A DNA stretch of 50,281 bases from Hyphomicrobiales bacterium (GCA_900474095.1 UCOA01000108.1:1-50281); one strand, 5' to 3'. Numbered from the stretch's first letter, positions 8,692-18,510 are shown. Made by a program: numbers and translations. Notes: generated by a model not told the origin, from the sequence alone.

Positions 8692-11370
8692 TCAGCCGAG
8701 CGCCGCGACCACGGGATTTGCCGCCGACTGGTCGCGAAAGACCGCTGCGCGGGACAGTGATGAATTTTTCACGGAGCGATCGCTCCACGCGATGAAATCC
8801 GAGAAGGAGGAAGCCCATGACCGGCGCGCGGCGGTCCTGATGCAGCCCTCCATGAGCGGAGCGAGCCTCTCACGATTGTGCGCTACCTCTTCAATGATCC
8901 GCGCCATCTCCCTCACGACCTGAGGATCGGAAGCCGCGTCGATGAGGATGCCGTCCTCGCCGTCGGAAATGAGTTCGTCCACGGCGCCGACCGCAGTCGC
9001 GATGGGCACGCAGCCGAGTTGCTGCGCCTCGGCGATCATCAGTGGCGCGCCCTCCCAGCGTGAGGGCATGACGAGAACATCCGCCCAGCCCAGCGCCTTG
9101 ATCAGGTCCTTGCTGGCGAAGACGGGCGGGCGCACGTCGACGCCCAGGTCCTTCAATCGTTCGCTCCAGGACACGCTGGAATCGGCGAGGATTTCGCCGC
9201 CGATAGCCCGGGCGTCGAAGGGGACATTGGAGGTTCGCAGTTCCGCGAGTGTCGCCGCCAGTCGATCGATCCCCTTCTGCTGATCGAGCCGCCCCATATA
9301 GAGTAGTCGCAACCGGTCGCCCTTCCGCTCGATCCGCCTGACCGCCAGAACCTCCGCCAGAACCTTTGGCGGCACCGAAAAGCTCGCGCCATTGGCAACG
9401 GCGAAGACTTTCTCGTGGGGGACGCCGTAGCTGTGCAGATAAATCTTGAGCTGATCGGAGCAAGTCAGGAAGGCATCGTAGCAATGCTCATGGGCAATCG
9501 CTGCGAAAGGCTGACCGGCGGGCCTCTTGAAGGCCGTGTTGTCGACGACGTGAAGATAGCAGGCAGTGCGCGTGCCTTCGGAGCGAAGTCGCGCGATGAG
9601 GGGATGGACGGCCATCACATGGTTGTTGATGACCAGGTCGAAGCCGGAAAGCTGTCCCTTGAGTGCCTCCCAGTCGACCGAATGCTCCTCGGCGATAAAG
9701 TCCTGCCCCAGGAAGGAACCCGACCCTCCCCAAGCTGGAATTCCCGCGTCCCAGAAATGAATGTGGTCGAAGCTGGAATCGAATTCATCGATCACGTCCA
9801 TCCTGGACGTGCCGAGCACGAAGAGATGGGTTTCGTAACCCGCCGCCTTCAATTCCCGGGCGGCCGCGTAGACGACTTTCTCAGCCCCGCCGAACGAGGC
9901 GTTCGGCACGAGCAGCGCCACGGTCCGCTTGCCTTCGCTGTGCCCGAGCGGCAGGACCGGTGAACCCCCGACTTCCTTGCGCAGCGCCTTGTGCAGATCG
10001 CCATAAGGCACGAGCCGCGCCGGACGCCAGGTCCACCGCTTGCCCGCCGTCTCCCGCAGGGGACTCGCGGCAATCGCGTTGACGCAATTGATCATCACCT
10101 GCTGAGGCGTGATGACAGAGCGGCGCGGGAGGCTTCTTGGAAAAGGAAAACGTACTTTCAGAACCGTCGATGTCGGCCATACCTGCTGGCTACCGATGGA
10201 CGCGAACCAGTCCACCGCGTTGTTCTGGACCACGTCCTGGACGAGCCGAGACGAAAGGAAAATGAGATCGGCGGGGCCGATTTTTTGTCCACCCGCCCCT
10301 TGACCGACCGGTTCGATCTTGCGCTGGGCGGCATCGTTGGCGAGTTGGACAAAGACGACGTTGCTGGTCTCGCTCAGGCGCTCAAGTTGGGCAAGCACGT
10401 TCGGCAGCATGCGCGAACGCCGGAGCAAGTCGAGCGTCGCACCACTTCCGGCGACCATGAACGGCGGGAAATGTTCATTGTCGGGTTCGCCAATATTTGC
10501 CCAGAACGCCGGGATGATGTCGTCGAGGCGAAGCATAGTCGGTGGCTTGAAGGGATCGGTGAAGAAGGAGATCGCGGTGTCTTCCGTTCGCGCAAACAGG
10601 TAGCGCGGGCACTCCTCATGCTCGAAATCCACCAGCATCGGTCGCTGAAACAACGGCATGTGGCGCTTGCGCAGGAAGCTTACCGACGTGGTGCGGTCCC
10701 GGTTCGCCTCCTTGAAGCGGCTCTCCGCCCTCAGCCGGTATTCGAAGACGGTGTCGTGGCAGGGCGTGCCGACAAAACCATGCTCGATGCAGGACAGCCA
10801 GAACTCCCAATCCTCGAAGCCGTTCTGCCTGTCGTCGTTGAAGCGGACGCCTTTCTGAAAAACATCGATCGAGATCATCGATCCCGTGTCGCAGATATTG
10901 TCGGTGACGCAATGGACCAGCCGCGAATAGCGGTTTCCGTAGTGGGCACGCCAGCTTACCGAAAATGTATCGATATTGGTGTAGACCCACCCGCAGCCAC
11001 TGGAGAGGAGATGCCGGTAAAGCGTCTCGATGGTGCCGGGAAGGACGCGATTGTCGGCATCGAGGAAATAGACAGCCTTCGTCTCGGGAAAGTGCTCGAG
11101 GACGTAATCGATGGCGCGATTGCGTGCGCCGCCCGGCCCGGCGTTCTGGCCGAACATCACGTGGACCGAAGGATGGGCCGCGGCGTAGAGCAACAGTTGA
11201 TCGAACGTTTCGTGCCGTGGATCGCCGTCGACCGAGATGATAATGACGACCCGGCATCTACTGAGATTCGAGGCAAGTACGGACTCTATCGCCTCGAGGG
11301 CGAGTGCCGCGTGACCGTAGAGGGGCATGGCCACGGCGATCAGGTCCATGAATTTTCGGTTACCGGACAT
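8692..11370 (-). CDS. bifunctional-looking GT2-GT4 glycosyltransferase
   Basis: An 892-residue fusion. The N-terminal ~330 residues are a GT-A family 2 domain: AVAMPLYGHAALALEAIESV start, NAGPGGARNRAID, and the metal-binding DXD in FLDADN. The C-terminal ~400 residues are a GT-B family 4 domain: ALLVPNASFGGAEKVV start, LYMGRLDQQKGIDRL, and the donor-binding PSRWEGAPLMIAEAQQLG with its E-x7-E pair. The two domains probably add two consecutive sugars to the same glycan (inference). No membrane helix is evident, so it should be cytoplasmic. Its ATG overlaps the stop of the upstream 493-aa gene by 11 bases, indicating translational coupling. Confidence 0.9.
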   Translation of the reverse strand: MSGNRKFMDLIAVAMPLYGHAALALEAIESVLASNLSRCRVVIIISVDGDPRHETFDQLLLYAAAHPSVHVMFGQNAGPGGARNRAIDYVLEHFPETKAVYFLDADNRVLPGTIETLYRHLLSSGCGWVYTNIDTFSVSWRAHYGNRYSRLVHCVTDNICDTGSMISIDVFQKGVRFNDDRQNGFEDWEFWLSCIEHGFVGTPCHDTVFEYRLRAESRFKEANRDRTTSVSFLRKRHMPLFQRPMLVDFEHEECPRYLFARTEDTAISFFTDPFKPPTMLRLDDIIPAFWANIGEPDNEHFPPFMVAGSGATLDLLRRSRMLPNVLAQLERLSETSNVVFVQLANDAAQRKIEPVGQGAGGQKIGPADLIFLSSRLVQDVVQNNAVDWFASIGSQQVWPTSTVLKVRFPFPRSLPRRSVITPQQVMINCVNAIAASPLRETAGKRWTWRPARLVPYGDLHKALRKEVGGSPVLPLGHSEGKRTVALLVPNASFGGAEKVVYAAARELKAAGYETHLFVLGTSRMDVIDEFDSSFDHIHFWDAGIPAWGGSGSFLGQDFIAEEHSVDWEALKGQLSGFDLVINNHVMAVHPLIARLRSEGTRTACYLHVVDNTAFKRPAGQPFAAIAHEHCYDAFLTCSDQLKIYLHSYGVPHEKVFAVANGASFSVPPKVLAEVLAVRRIERKGDRLRLLYMGRLDQQKGIDRLAATLAELRTSNVPFDARAIGGEILADSSVSWSERLKDLGVDVRPPVFASKDLIKALGWADVLVMPSRWEGAPLMIAEAQQLGCVPIATAVGAVDELISDGEDGILIDAASDPQVVREMARIIEEVAHNRERLAPLMEGCIRTAARRSWASSFSDFIAWSDRSVKNSSLSRAAVFRDQSAANPVVAALG

Positions 11371-12841
11371 CGGCGGCCCCCGTCGATTGCTTGACCAGCC
11401 TGAAGCCGGACACCTTGAGCCAGGAAAAATCGACCGAATCCGTGACAGCGCGACTGAGGATCATCAGATCCATCGGCCCCCGTACCGGCTCGTCCAGCTG
11501 GATGTTGATGTTGACGACCTGCTTGGACGTGACTTCGCGCCACCCGCTGAAGAATGCCGACGGCTTGACCACGCCCTTTCGCGCAAGCTCGGCCACTTCG
11601 GAACGCGCATTTGAATTCGCCGGGGCGAGCAGGAAGCTGACCGCCGCGGGCTGGCCTTTCGGATGATCGATAACGGCACTTGCCGAGAAGGATATCGTTC
11701 CGGGCTCGACAGCGCGACTGATCGCGCCCGCCGATATACCGCTCGGCAACGGGTGGCAGACGATGGCATGCTCATGCTCAAGGAAGCGCACCGTCTGGAA
11801 ATCCGGGACGATGGGCGTGACAGAAACGTCCGCGATCTGGCTCAACGTGTCGACCGCCAGGCGATAATCGACGATGTATTGACCCTCGAGCAGGCTGCTC
11901 GGCGCAATCATGTTGGGTGCCCTGGACGGCTTCACCCCGGGCAGTCCCGTGAACACTTTAAACGCCAAAGGGCGAAGGTCGAGATCCGGATGCGGAAGTT
12001 CCGACCGCGCCGAATAGCGTTCGCCGGCGATCGGATAGCCGAGCGAAAGGCCGACGGTCTCGGGCCCGGTCGCGGATATCCGCAGCCGGAGTGTCCGTGC
12101 CGCGCCTCCGCAGGCTCGCGGCAGTGAGAAGAAGTTCCAATTCGGGACGAGTTGCGCATAGGGTACGGTCCACTCCGCCACACCTTCCCCGCTTTCAAGA
12201 TACCGCAACGCGACGACGAGCTCTCCACTGGCTTTCGGTACGGAATGGAGGTGCAGCGCGAGCCCCGCCACGCCGAGGCTGGACACCGGCAGCAGTTGCT
12301 CGACAAAGGCGTTGGCGAGCAGCTGACCGATCCCCTCGTCCTTTGGGTCGACATAGGGATCGTGGGAGAATATCTCGGAAACCGGCTCCCAGTTTCGCGC
12401 CTGGAACGCATCTTCGAGAGCCCGGTAATTTTCCAGCAGCGTCTCCCGCTCCCGCCTCAGAATCGACAGCTCCGAGGTGATCGAGGCATTGTATCGAGCG
12501 AGCCGGCCGACGCCGCCTTCGGCCAGCGTTCGCAGAAGCGCAAGACTGTCCGGCTTGTTGGCGGGATCAAGCCGCTGGAGGGGAACCACGGGCACTGTAC
12601 CCAGCGACCCAAGCAGCGCCAGGCGCTCTTGCAGATCCGCCTCGCCCTCGTCGGAAAAGGCGACGGCGATCAACGGAAAGGCGTTCTGCAAGGTCGCCTG
12701 AGGGCGTCCGGCCGTTTCGAGGTATGTGACCAGATGCTCTATATCGCTTCCCTCGAAGCACGACCGGTCCCGGTCCGATGCCGCCACCAGTTTTTTTGCC
12801 GCCAGTCGCTGCCCTATGCCGGAAGACATCAAATCTTGCAC
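11360..12841 (-). CDS. uncharacterised 493-aa protein, first gene of leftward glycan operon
   Basis: I do not recognise a named family with certainty; it may belong to a DUF of rhizobial polysaccharide clusters (DUF6212-like, unverified). The N-terminal ~150 residues are mixed alpha/beta with ALLGSLGTVPVVPLQRL, then a coiled helix around SELSILRRERETLLENYRALEDAF, then ~330 residues rich in beta strands, perhaps two carbohydrate-binding-like sandwiches. No signal peptide or membrane segment. Translation starts at GTG 12841, preceded by AGAGGCGG; an ATG four codons on has no ribosome site. It is coupled to the downstream GT2-GT4 fusion and follows the 13000-13018 palindrome, so it may be a scaffold or targeting subunit for the glycosyltransferases (inference). 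Confidence 0.7.
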   Translation of the reverse strand: MQDLMSSGIGQRLAAKKLVAASDRDRSCFEGSDIEHLVTYLETAGRPQATLQNAFPLIAVAFSDEGEADLQERLALLGSLGTVPVVPLQRLDPANKPDSLALLRTLAEGGVGRLARYNASITSELSILRRERETLLENYRALEDAFQARNWEPVSEIFSHDPYVDPKDEGIGQLLANAFVEQLLPVSSLGVAGLALHLHSVPKASGELVVALRYLESGEGVAEWTVPYAQLVPNWNFFSLPRACGGAARTLRLRISATGPETVGLSLGYPIAGERYSARSELPHPDLDLRPLAFKVFTGLPGVKPSRAPNMIAPSSLLEGQYIVDYRLAVDTLSQIADVSVTPIVPDFQTVRFLEHEHAIVCHPLPSGISAGAISRAVEPGTISFSASAVIDHPKGQPAAVSFLLAPANSNARSEVAELARKGVVKPSAFFSGWREVTSKQVVNINIQLDEPVRGPMDLMILSRAVTDSVDFSWLKVSGFRLVKQSTGAADVR

Positions 12842-12999
12842 GAACCGCCTCTGAAGAATTATTTGGGAACAAAAATCAAAAACGCTGGATAATCAGTTGC
12901 TTATTCAAATTATCCGGCGCCACCAACGAGAACGTAGCAACTAATTTTGCAATGCACAATGATGAAATTCAAAATAATACAAGCCAAATAGTTCACATA

Positions 13000-13018
13000 T
13001 ACTTTGAAAATCAAAGTA
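13000..13018. promoter_or_regulatory. 19-bp palindrome, candidate MarR operator (leftward glycan operon)
   Basis: Reads TACTTTGAAAATCAAAGTA: two perfect 8-base arms around AAA. It shares the frame TACTT-N6/7-AAGTA and spacing with the sites at 14912, 18274 and 30058. It lies just after the GT4 gene and 159 bases before the GTG of the 493-aa gene, in an AT-rich stretch (12842-13023) that contains no gene. Likely controls the operon running from 12841 down to 5127 (inference). Confidence 0.6.
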
Positions 13019-13023
13019 ATACT

Positions 13024-14271
13024 TCATAATTGCACTAAACTTTGACGGAGAAGAGACTTGCCGCTCAATTTTTCAAGAATATCCTGTTGCCGTTCGAGGC
13101 AGTCCGTCAGTCGGAAACGACGCTCGACCGTCCGGCGCGCCGCGGCCCGCATCCCGAGGTGGCGTTCCGGATTTTTCAGGGCGTCAAGAATGACCTCGGC
13201 GAGTGCGTCCGCGTCGAAGAATGGCACCAACAAGCCGTTCCGGCCGGCGCGTATAACCTCCCGGACAGGCGCGGTATCTGATCCAATGACCAGAGCGCCG
13301 CACGCCATTGCCTCCAACACCGACCAAGACAAAACGAACGGATAGGTCAAGTAGAGGTGCGCCGCCGATATCTGGAAAAGCTGCCGCAAAACTGAATGCG
13401 TCACCACGCCGGGAAAGAGGATATTTTCCTGCGGTATGTCCAGCGATTCCAGGAGATGATCCTTCCACGCCCCGCCGCCGGGCGGCGGCACGCCATAGCT
13501 GGTGCCATCTCCGCCGACGAAAACGAACAGCGCATCGGGACGCTTTCGCACAACCTTCGCGGCAGCCTCCAAAGCCTGTGGAAATCCGCGATACGGCTCA
13601 AGATCGCGCGCGACAAAGGTGACAATGGGAGAACCACCAGCCCTGAGCACACGTCCGTCCGAAAGCCTGACCGAAGTTGTCGGGTCCGGTCGAAACCGCG
13701 CCGTATCGACGCCCTCGTGACACACCGAGATGCGCCCCTGGGCGTCGGCAGGGTACAGACTTCTTTGCCAATGGGTGGGGCTGATGCCGGCCTCAATGGC
13801 CTCAAGGGACAAAAGCTGCGCGATGTTACGCAGCCGCAGCCTCTTTCGCGTCTCCAGATCGGGCCGATCGTCGGGGGAGAACCCGATGTCCGCCCCTTCC
13901 GATCGGTAGAAGAACTCGCAATATCCCAATGCGGGCACCCGCGGCAGCACGTCCTTCAAGAACATCATGCTGCCCCAGCCGATATGGCCAACGACAATGT
14001 CGGGCACCAGCCCCTGCCGCGCCATGGCGTCGAGCGTTTCGGCAACGCGATGGCCGATTCTCGCGTGATGATCGGGAGTACCCATGTGCCGGGCCATGTG
14101 TGGATTTGCGCGCGGACCCGATTCCGCTCGATGTCGAACGACGCGAACGGATGGGATCTTCTGGTCTATGGTTTCGGTGATGAGGCTTACCTCATTGCCC
14201 GCCTGCGCGAGCTGGGCGGCCAAGGCAGCGAACTGGCCGAAGCCCCGCCGATGAACAAACGCTACATGCAT
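13024..14271 (-). CDS. glycosyltransferase family 4
   Basis: A 415-residue GT-B retaining glycosyltransferase. The N-terminal acceptor domain begins MHVAFVHRRGFGQF; the C-terminal donor domain has FVARDLEPYRGFPQALEAA and the nucleotide-sugar signature LSWSVLEAMACGALVIGSD with the expected acidic pair. No signal peptide or membrane segment; cytoplasmic. The ATG at 14271 lies 44 bases after the marR stop, so it may be co-transcribed with marR, or transcribed separately from the next leftward operon. The donor sugar cannot be told from sequence. Confidence 0.88.
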   Translation of the reverse strand: MHVAFVHRRGFGQFAALAAQLAQAGNEVSLITETIDQKIPSVRVVRHRAESGPRANPHMARHMGTPDHHARIGHRVAETLDAMARQGLVPDIVVGHIGWGSMMFLKDVLPRVPALGYCEFFYRSEGADIGFSPDDRPDLETRKRLRLRNIAQLLSLEAIEAGISPTHWQRSLYPADAQGRISVCHEGVDTARFRPDPTTSVRLSDGRVLRAGGSPIVTFVARDLEPYRGFPQALEAAAKVVRKRPDALFVFVGGDGTSYGVPPPGGGAWKDHLLESLDIPQENILFPGVVTHSVLRQLFQISAAHLYLTYPFVLSWSVLEAMACGALVIGSDTAPVREVIRAGRNGLLVPFFDADALAEVILDALKNPERHLGMRAAARRTVERRFRLTDCLERQQDILEKLSGKSLLRQSLVQL

Positions 14272-14315
14272 CGCGTCTAGTCCGCCATTGCCAGGCCCAC
14301 GGCATCACTCACCAC

Positions 14316-14888
14316 TTAGACGCCGTACCGTGAGGTGGTGCCCCAGGCCAGTTCGAGCTGGTGCAGCGTCTGGAAGGCCGTCTCAAGCATCCGCCGGTCC
14401 TGGTCGCCACGATTCACCGCGCGCTCATAGGTCATGGCCGCGTCGCGGAGATTTGCCCTCAGTTGCCGCCCCTTCTCTGTCAACTTGATCCGTGCGGACC
14501 GCTTGTCGCGCTGGGAGGCAACGCGATCAATGTAGTCGCCGTCTGCAAGCTGCTTCAGATAGTAGGAAACGTTGGAACCAACATAATGCCCACGATCCAG
14601 AAGCTCGGCGACCGAGAGCTCCGAGTCGCCGATTGCCAGTAGAATCATCGCCTGAGCCGGCCCCACATCATCGACACGAAGCTTGGTCAGCTCCGCCCGA
14701 ATCAGGCCTGAAAACCGTCGACTTGCCCGCTCCATGAGGCGAGCAAGCTCGAAATATGTAACTTGCCGGAGGTCACTAAACTCTGCATCCCGAGAATGCC
14801 CGGGGTCCGTTTGTGCTGCCTGCCCGTTATTTCGGACTCCTAGATCATCATTAAGTCCGGACAGACTGAGCACACTATTTTCTTTCAT
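14316..14888 (-). CDS. MarR-family transcriptional regulator
   Basis: A 190-residue protein with a MarR winged helix: helices around SELSVAELLDRGHYVGSNVSYYLKQL form the HTH, and the wing is GDYIDRVASQRDKRSARIKLT with the conserved DKRS. About 45 N-terminal residues extend beyond the usual MarR fold. It is divergent from prsD, and a perfect palindrome (14912-14930) lies 24 bases before its ATG, fitting autoregulation. Related palindromes at 13000, 18274 and 30058 make it the likely controller of the secretion and glycan genes around it. Ligand unknown. Confidence 0.88.
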   Translation of the reverse strand: MKENSVLSLSGLNDDLGVRNNGQAAQTDPGHSRDAEFSDLRQVTYFELARLMERASRRFSGLIRAELTKLRVDDVGPAQAMILLAIGDSELSVAELLDRGHYVGSNVSYYLKQLADGDYIDRVASQRDKRSARIKLTEKGRQLRANLRDAAMTYERAVNRGDQDRRMLETAFQTLHQLELAWGTTSRYGV

Positions 14889-14911
14889 TTCACGCTCCGA
14901 TTCGGAAAAGT

Positions 14912-14930
14912 TACTTCAAAAATTGAAGTA
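14912..14930. promoter_or_regulatory. 19-bp palindrome, candidate MarR operator (marR/prsD)
   Basis: Reads TACTTCAAAAATTGAAGTA, a perfect inverted repeat with 8-base arms and an AAA centre, the best of four such sites in the window. It sits between the divergent marR (ATG 14888) and prsD (ATG 15086). Size and symmetry fit a MarR dimer site. Binding itself is an inference. Confidence 0.65.
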
Positions 14931-15085
14931 CTTTTCAAATATGCTCATCACCCCTGATTAACCCGAGCTTGCACAAGCCCTCCCTTCTGTGCCAGATTGG
15001 CCGAAGCATTACTACACTTCGGCACAGTTATAACCAATTCTGCCCTCCAGAAGTTGGCTCTAACGTTAACTCAAGGCAAATCACC

Positions 15086-16846
15086 ATGCGTGATACTGTT
15101 CAAAATGGGACAAGAAGCAAGAGTCAAATTTGGGGAGGCAAAGATCAAAACAACCCGGGATTGTTGATGTCGCAAGCAAAGCGTGTCTTCTTGTCCGGGT
15201 TGCTGTATGCGGCGGCCCTTAGCGTGTGTCTGAATTTGCTACAACTCACGATGCCTCTGTTTATGCTGCAAGTTCATGACAGAGTGCTCAACAGCCAGAG
15301 CATGGACACGCTCGTCATGCTCACCATTTTGGCGATCGGCGCCCTTGTGGTGCTCGGTGTTTTGGAATTCATCCGCGCCCTGTCTTTCCAAGTCATCGGG
15401 GGCGCGCTCGTGCGCCGTTTAAACATGCCAGTCCTGGCCGCCGCCGTTCAGGCCTCGGTCGACCAGGGCCTGTCGCGCGCGACCCAGTCGCTTCGCGACA
15501 TCGCAGAATTGCGAAGCTTCCTGACCTCGTCAGCGGTGACCGCGCCCCTCGACGCGGCCTGGTCCCCGATCTTCCTCGGCGCCCTTTTCGTTTTGCATCC
15601 GCTTTTCGGCCTCATTGGGGCTGTCTCCGCGGCGCTGCTCCTTTGCGGCGGCCTGGTCACCGATATGTTGACACGCCAACTCACCAAGGAAGCAAACCAG
15701 ACAAATATCGAGGCCGTGTCCAAGATTGGCGCATCGCTGCGACATGCCGAGGCTATCGAGGCGATGGGTATGCTGCCGGCCCTGGCGAATCGTTGGCGCG
15801 CCCTGCAAATGCAGGCCCTCAGCGCCTTTGAAGCGAGTGGGACCAGGAGCAAGGCGATGTCGTCCATCACCCGCAGCCTGCGCTATTCCATCCAGATCGT
15901 CACCTTGGCAGCCGGAGCGTTTCTAGTGCTGGAGCAGGCAATCACGCCCGGCGCGATGATGGCATCGAGCATTCTTGTCGGGCGCCTCCTGATCCCCTTC
16001 GATTCGATCATCGACAATTGGCGGCAGTGGGTTCTGGCGATCGCGGGCTGGCGCCGCCTTGAGGCCACCCTCAAGGCGGACCTTGCCATCCGCCAAACGA
16101 TGCCCACGCCGCATTCGTCGGGCGACATCGTGGTCGACAAGCTGGTCTACGCAGCCCCGGGACTGGATGTGCCGATCATCAAGGGCATTTCTTTCTCCCT
16201 CTCTCCGGGCGAAGTTCTGGGCGTGGTCGGACCCTCCGCGGCAGGCAAATCGACCCTCGCGCGCCTGCTGGTCGGAATCTTGCGACCCACGTCCGGCGGC
16301 GTCTTCCTCGACGGCAACAACACCTATCTCTGGGAGCGCAGCTCGTTCGGCCAAGTGGTCGGATATCTGCCGCAATCCGTATCGCTTTTGGAAGGCACCA
16401 TCCGAGAAAACATCGGGCGGATGGCCGAAAGCGATCCATACAAAGTGCTGGAGGCGGCGCGACTGGCCGATATCCACGACATGATCGGACGCCTGCAGCT
16501 TGGCTATGACACGCCCGTCGGCGACGGACACCTGACCCTTTCCGGAGGGCAGCGGCAGCGCATAGCGTTGGCGCGCTGCCTCTACAACAGACCTCGTCTC
16601 ATCGTGCTCGACGAGCCCAACGCAAACCTCGACGCGATTGGCGAGCGGGCCCTCATCCGCGCGATCCATCACGCCCGCGGTGACGGCGCGATCGTCATCA
16701 TAATCGCTCACAGGCCAGCCATCATGCAAGTCGCCGACAAGCTGCTCGTACTCGAGAACGGCCGCGTCACACAGTTCGGGCCGCGAACGGATGTGATCCC
16801 GGCCACAATGCCGGGCGAAGCACGCCGCGAGGTGGCCGCGATATGA
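15086..16846 (+). CDS. prsD: type I secretion ABC transporter (PrsD-like)
   Basis: A 586-residue inner-membrane ABC exporter that powers type I secretion of RTX-type proteins. Residues about 30-330 hold the transmembrane domain with hydrophobic helices (about 36-60, 75-98, 160-195, 270-285). The ATPase half has Walker A GPSAAGKST at 382-390, the Q-loop near YLPQ 428-431, signature LSGGQ 485-489 and Walker B LIVLDEP 505-511. I chose ATG 15086 (MRDTVQNG) with AAGG upstream; the frame is open to 14969 but that extension looks unlike the family. It overlaps the HlyD-type gene by 4 bases (ATGA). The symbol is by analogy to rhizobial PrsDE; orthology is not proven. Confidence 0.92.
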   Translation: MRDTVQNGTRSKSQIWGGKDQNNPGLLMSQAKRVFLSGLLYAAALSVCLNLLQLTMPLFMLQVHDRVLNSQSMDTLVMLTILAIGALVVLGVLEFIRALSFQVIGGALVRRLNMPVLAAAVQASVDQGLSRATQSLRDIAELRSFLTSSAVTAPLDAAWSPIFLGALFVLHPLFGLIGAVSAALLLCGGLVTDMLTRQLTKEANQTNIEAVSKIGASLRHAEAIEAMGMLPALANRWRALQMQALSAFEASGTRSKAMSSITRSLRYSIQIVTLAAGAFLVLEQAITPGAMMASSILVGRLLIPFDSIIDNWRQWVLAIAGWRRLEATLKADLAIRQTMPTPHSSGDIVVDKLVYAAPGLDVPIIKGISFSLSPGEVLGVVGPSAAGKSTLARLLVGILRPTSGGVFLDGNNTYLWERSSFGQVVGYLPQSVSLLEGTIRENIGRMAESDPYKVLEAARLADIHDMIGRLQLGYDTPVGDGHLTLSGGQRQRIALARCLYNRPRLIVLDEPNANLDAIGERALIRAIHHARGDGAIVIIIAHRPAIMQVADKLLVLENGRVTQFGPRTDVIPATMPGEARREVAAI

Positions 16847-18237
16847 CGGAGAAGAAGCCTCTTGCGGTCCGCCCCGACCTTTCCGAGCGTCGCCTGCCAT
16901 CGCATCAGCCGGTATCGCTGAGCCCCTCGGACTTGGAATTCGAACAACTTGACCCCCGCTCGCCGCTCAGCCGTCTTGTCATCGCGGGGATCGCCACGAT
17001 CCTGGTGTCCTTCGGTGGATTTTTTGCCTGGGCGTTTTCGACCGAGCTCAGCAGCGCGACGGTCGCGAACGGCACGGTCATCGTCGATACGAAGAGAAAG
17101 ACCATCAGCCATTTTGAAGGCGGCGTGATGAGCCGACTGCTCGTTCAGGAGGGCGACAAGGTTTCTGCCGGGCAGCCCCTGATCGAGTTGGAGGATACAC
17201 GAGCGCGCTCCAGCCTGCGGTCGCTCCAAATCCGGCGTATTGGCCTCATCGCGAAACTAGCGCGACTGAAGGCCGAGCAGACCGACGCGACCCGGATCAG
17301 CTTTCCACACGATTTCCGCCACGCCCGGGACGCCGCGATCGACGACGCCGTCATGGCCGAGACGATGTTTTTCGAAAAGCGGCGCGAGACCCAGGGAGGG
17401 CGCAGAGAGGTCCAGAGAAAAACCATCGAGGAACACCTCGAACAAGCGAAGTCGCTCATAATCCAGATCCAGGCGACGGACCAGCAAATCGACCTCATTA
17501 ACGAGCAGCGGACGGCGATAGCAACGTTGGTGAAAAAAGGTGTCTTCCCGCGCACGCAACTCATCGACATCGAGTCCCGGCTCAGCGTGCTTGCGCGGGA
17601 ACGGAGCGAGCTCGTCGGCGACAAGGCCCGGGCAGAAAAAGCCGGAGCGGGCGCGCAGCTTGCACTCACGGGAATCGAAAGCGAGTTTCAGTCGACGATC
17701 GCCGGCGAAATCACGACGGCACGCATCGAACTCGCGGATGTCGAGGAGCAGATCACCGCCTCGAAGGATGTGCTTCGGCGCCTTGAGATCCGCTCTCCGC
17801 AGGATGGTATCATCAGCAACATCTGGCTGCGCACCCCTGGCAGCGCGGTCACGCCCGCCCAGGCGCTGCTCGAGATCGTTCCGGAAAATGAGCCCCTACT
17901 GATCGAGATGCGCGTCAATCCTCGTGACATCGACAGCATGGCGGTGGGCTCCCAGACGCAAATCCGGTTGACGGCGTATAATCAGCGTTCCCGCCTGCCA
18001 ATGGAAGGCGCCATCACATATGTCGCCGCAGACCAGTCGCTAGATGAAAAGTCAAACACCGCATTCTTCGTCGCGCGCGCCAAAATCGACGCGGCATCGC
18101 TCAAGGCAAATCCCGATGTCCGCCTCTATCCCGGCATGCCCGCGGAGGTGCTGATTATCCACAAGTCACGCCTTGCGATCGACTACCTTACCTCTCCCGC
18201 CGTCGAGAGTTTCAATCGCGCCTTCAGGGAAGACTAG
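16843..18237 (+). CDS. prsE: HlyD-family type I secretion adaptor (PrsE-like)
   Basis: A 464-residue periplasmic adaptor that links the inner-membrane ABC exporter to an outer-membrane TolC-type channel. A short cytoplasmic N-terminus is followed by one membrane segment (about 45-66), then a lipoyl-like half motif (GVMSRLLVQEGDKVSAGQPL), a long alpha-helical hairpin (about 110-290), the second lipoyl half (LEIRSPQDGIISNIWLRTPGS) and the beta-barrel domain ending PGMPAEVLI. Translationally coupled to prsD. No outer-membrane channel gene is present here, so a TolC encoded elsewhere must serve. Confidence 0.93.
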   Translation: MTEKKPLAVRPDLSERRLPSHQPVSLSPSDLEFEQLDPRSPLSRLVIAGIATILVSFGGFFAWAFSTELSSATVANGTVIVDTKRKTISHFEGGVMSRLLVQEGDKVSAGQPLIELEDTRARSSLRSLQIRRIGLIAKLARLKAEQTDATRISFPHDFRHARDAAIDDAVMAETMFFEKRRETQGGRREVQRKTIEEHLEQAKSLIIQIQATDQQIDLINEQRTAIATLVKKGVFPRTQLIDIESRLSVLARERSELVGDKARAEKAGAGAQLALTGIESEFQSTIAGEITTARIELADVEEQITASKDVLRRLEIRSPQDGIISNIWLRTPGSAVTPAQALLEIVPENEPLLIEMRVNPRDIDSMAVGSQTQIRLTAYNQRSRLPMEGAITYVAADQSLDEKSNTAFFVARAKIDAASLKANPDVRLYPGMPAEVLIIHKSRLAIDYLTSPAVESFNRAFRED

Positions 18238-18273
18238 CGCGATGAAACGAAACATGGAGGTTATCGTGTAAAT

Positions 18274-18292
18274 TGTTTCAATTTTTGAAGTT
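18274..18292. promoter_or_regulatory. candidate MarR operator upstream of RTX gene
   Basis: Reads TGTTTCAATTTTTGAAGTT: the CAA-nnn-TTG core and spacing of the 14912 palindrome are kept, with three outer-position changes. It lies in the AT-rich, gene-free stretch 18238-18510, 218 bases before the RTX start. A further half-site TACTTCA occurs at about 18318. Weaker than the other sites; inferred to belong to the same set. Confidence 0.45.
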
Positions 18293-18510
18293 ATTTCCGA
18301 GTAAAATAACTTAAGTTTACTTCATAAAAGCTGCAATTGCCGAAATAATGTACCATTAAGACTCATATTATGAAATTTATTTCTCATTACTGGACGATTT
18401 ATCTCTTTTAGATACTTGCGCTGTTCTTTTTTGCAATGCACAATCCGGGTGCGCAATCGTCGCACCCAGCGCCGAAGACGCGTGCATATAAACCTGAAGA
18501 GGAGAGGCAG

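Noticed and set aside
9991-11394. 467-residue open frame on the plus strand
   Set aside because: Antisense to the GT2-GT4 fusion, which has clear motifs; no ribosome site or domain in the plus frame.
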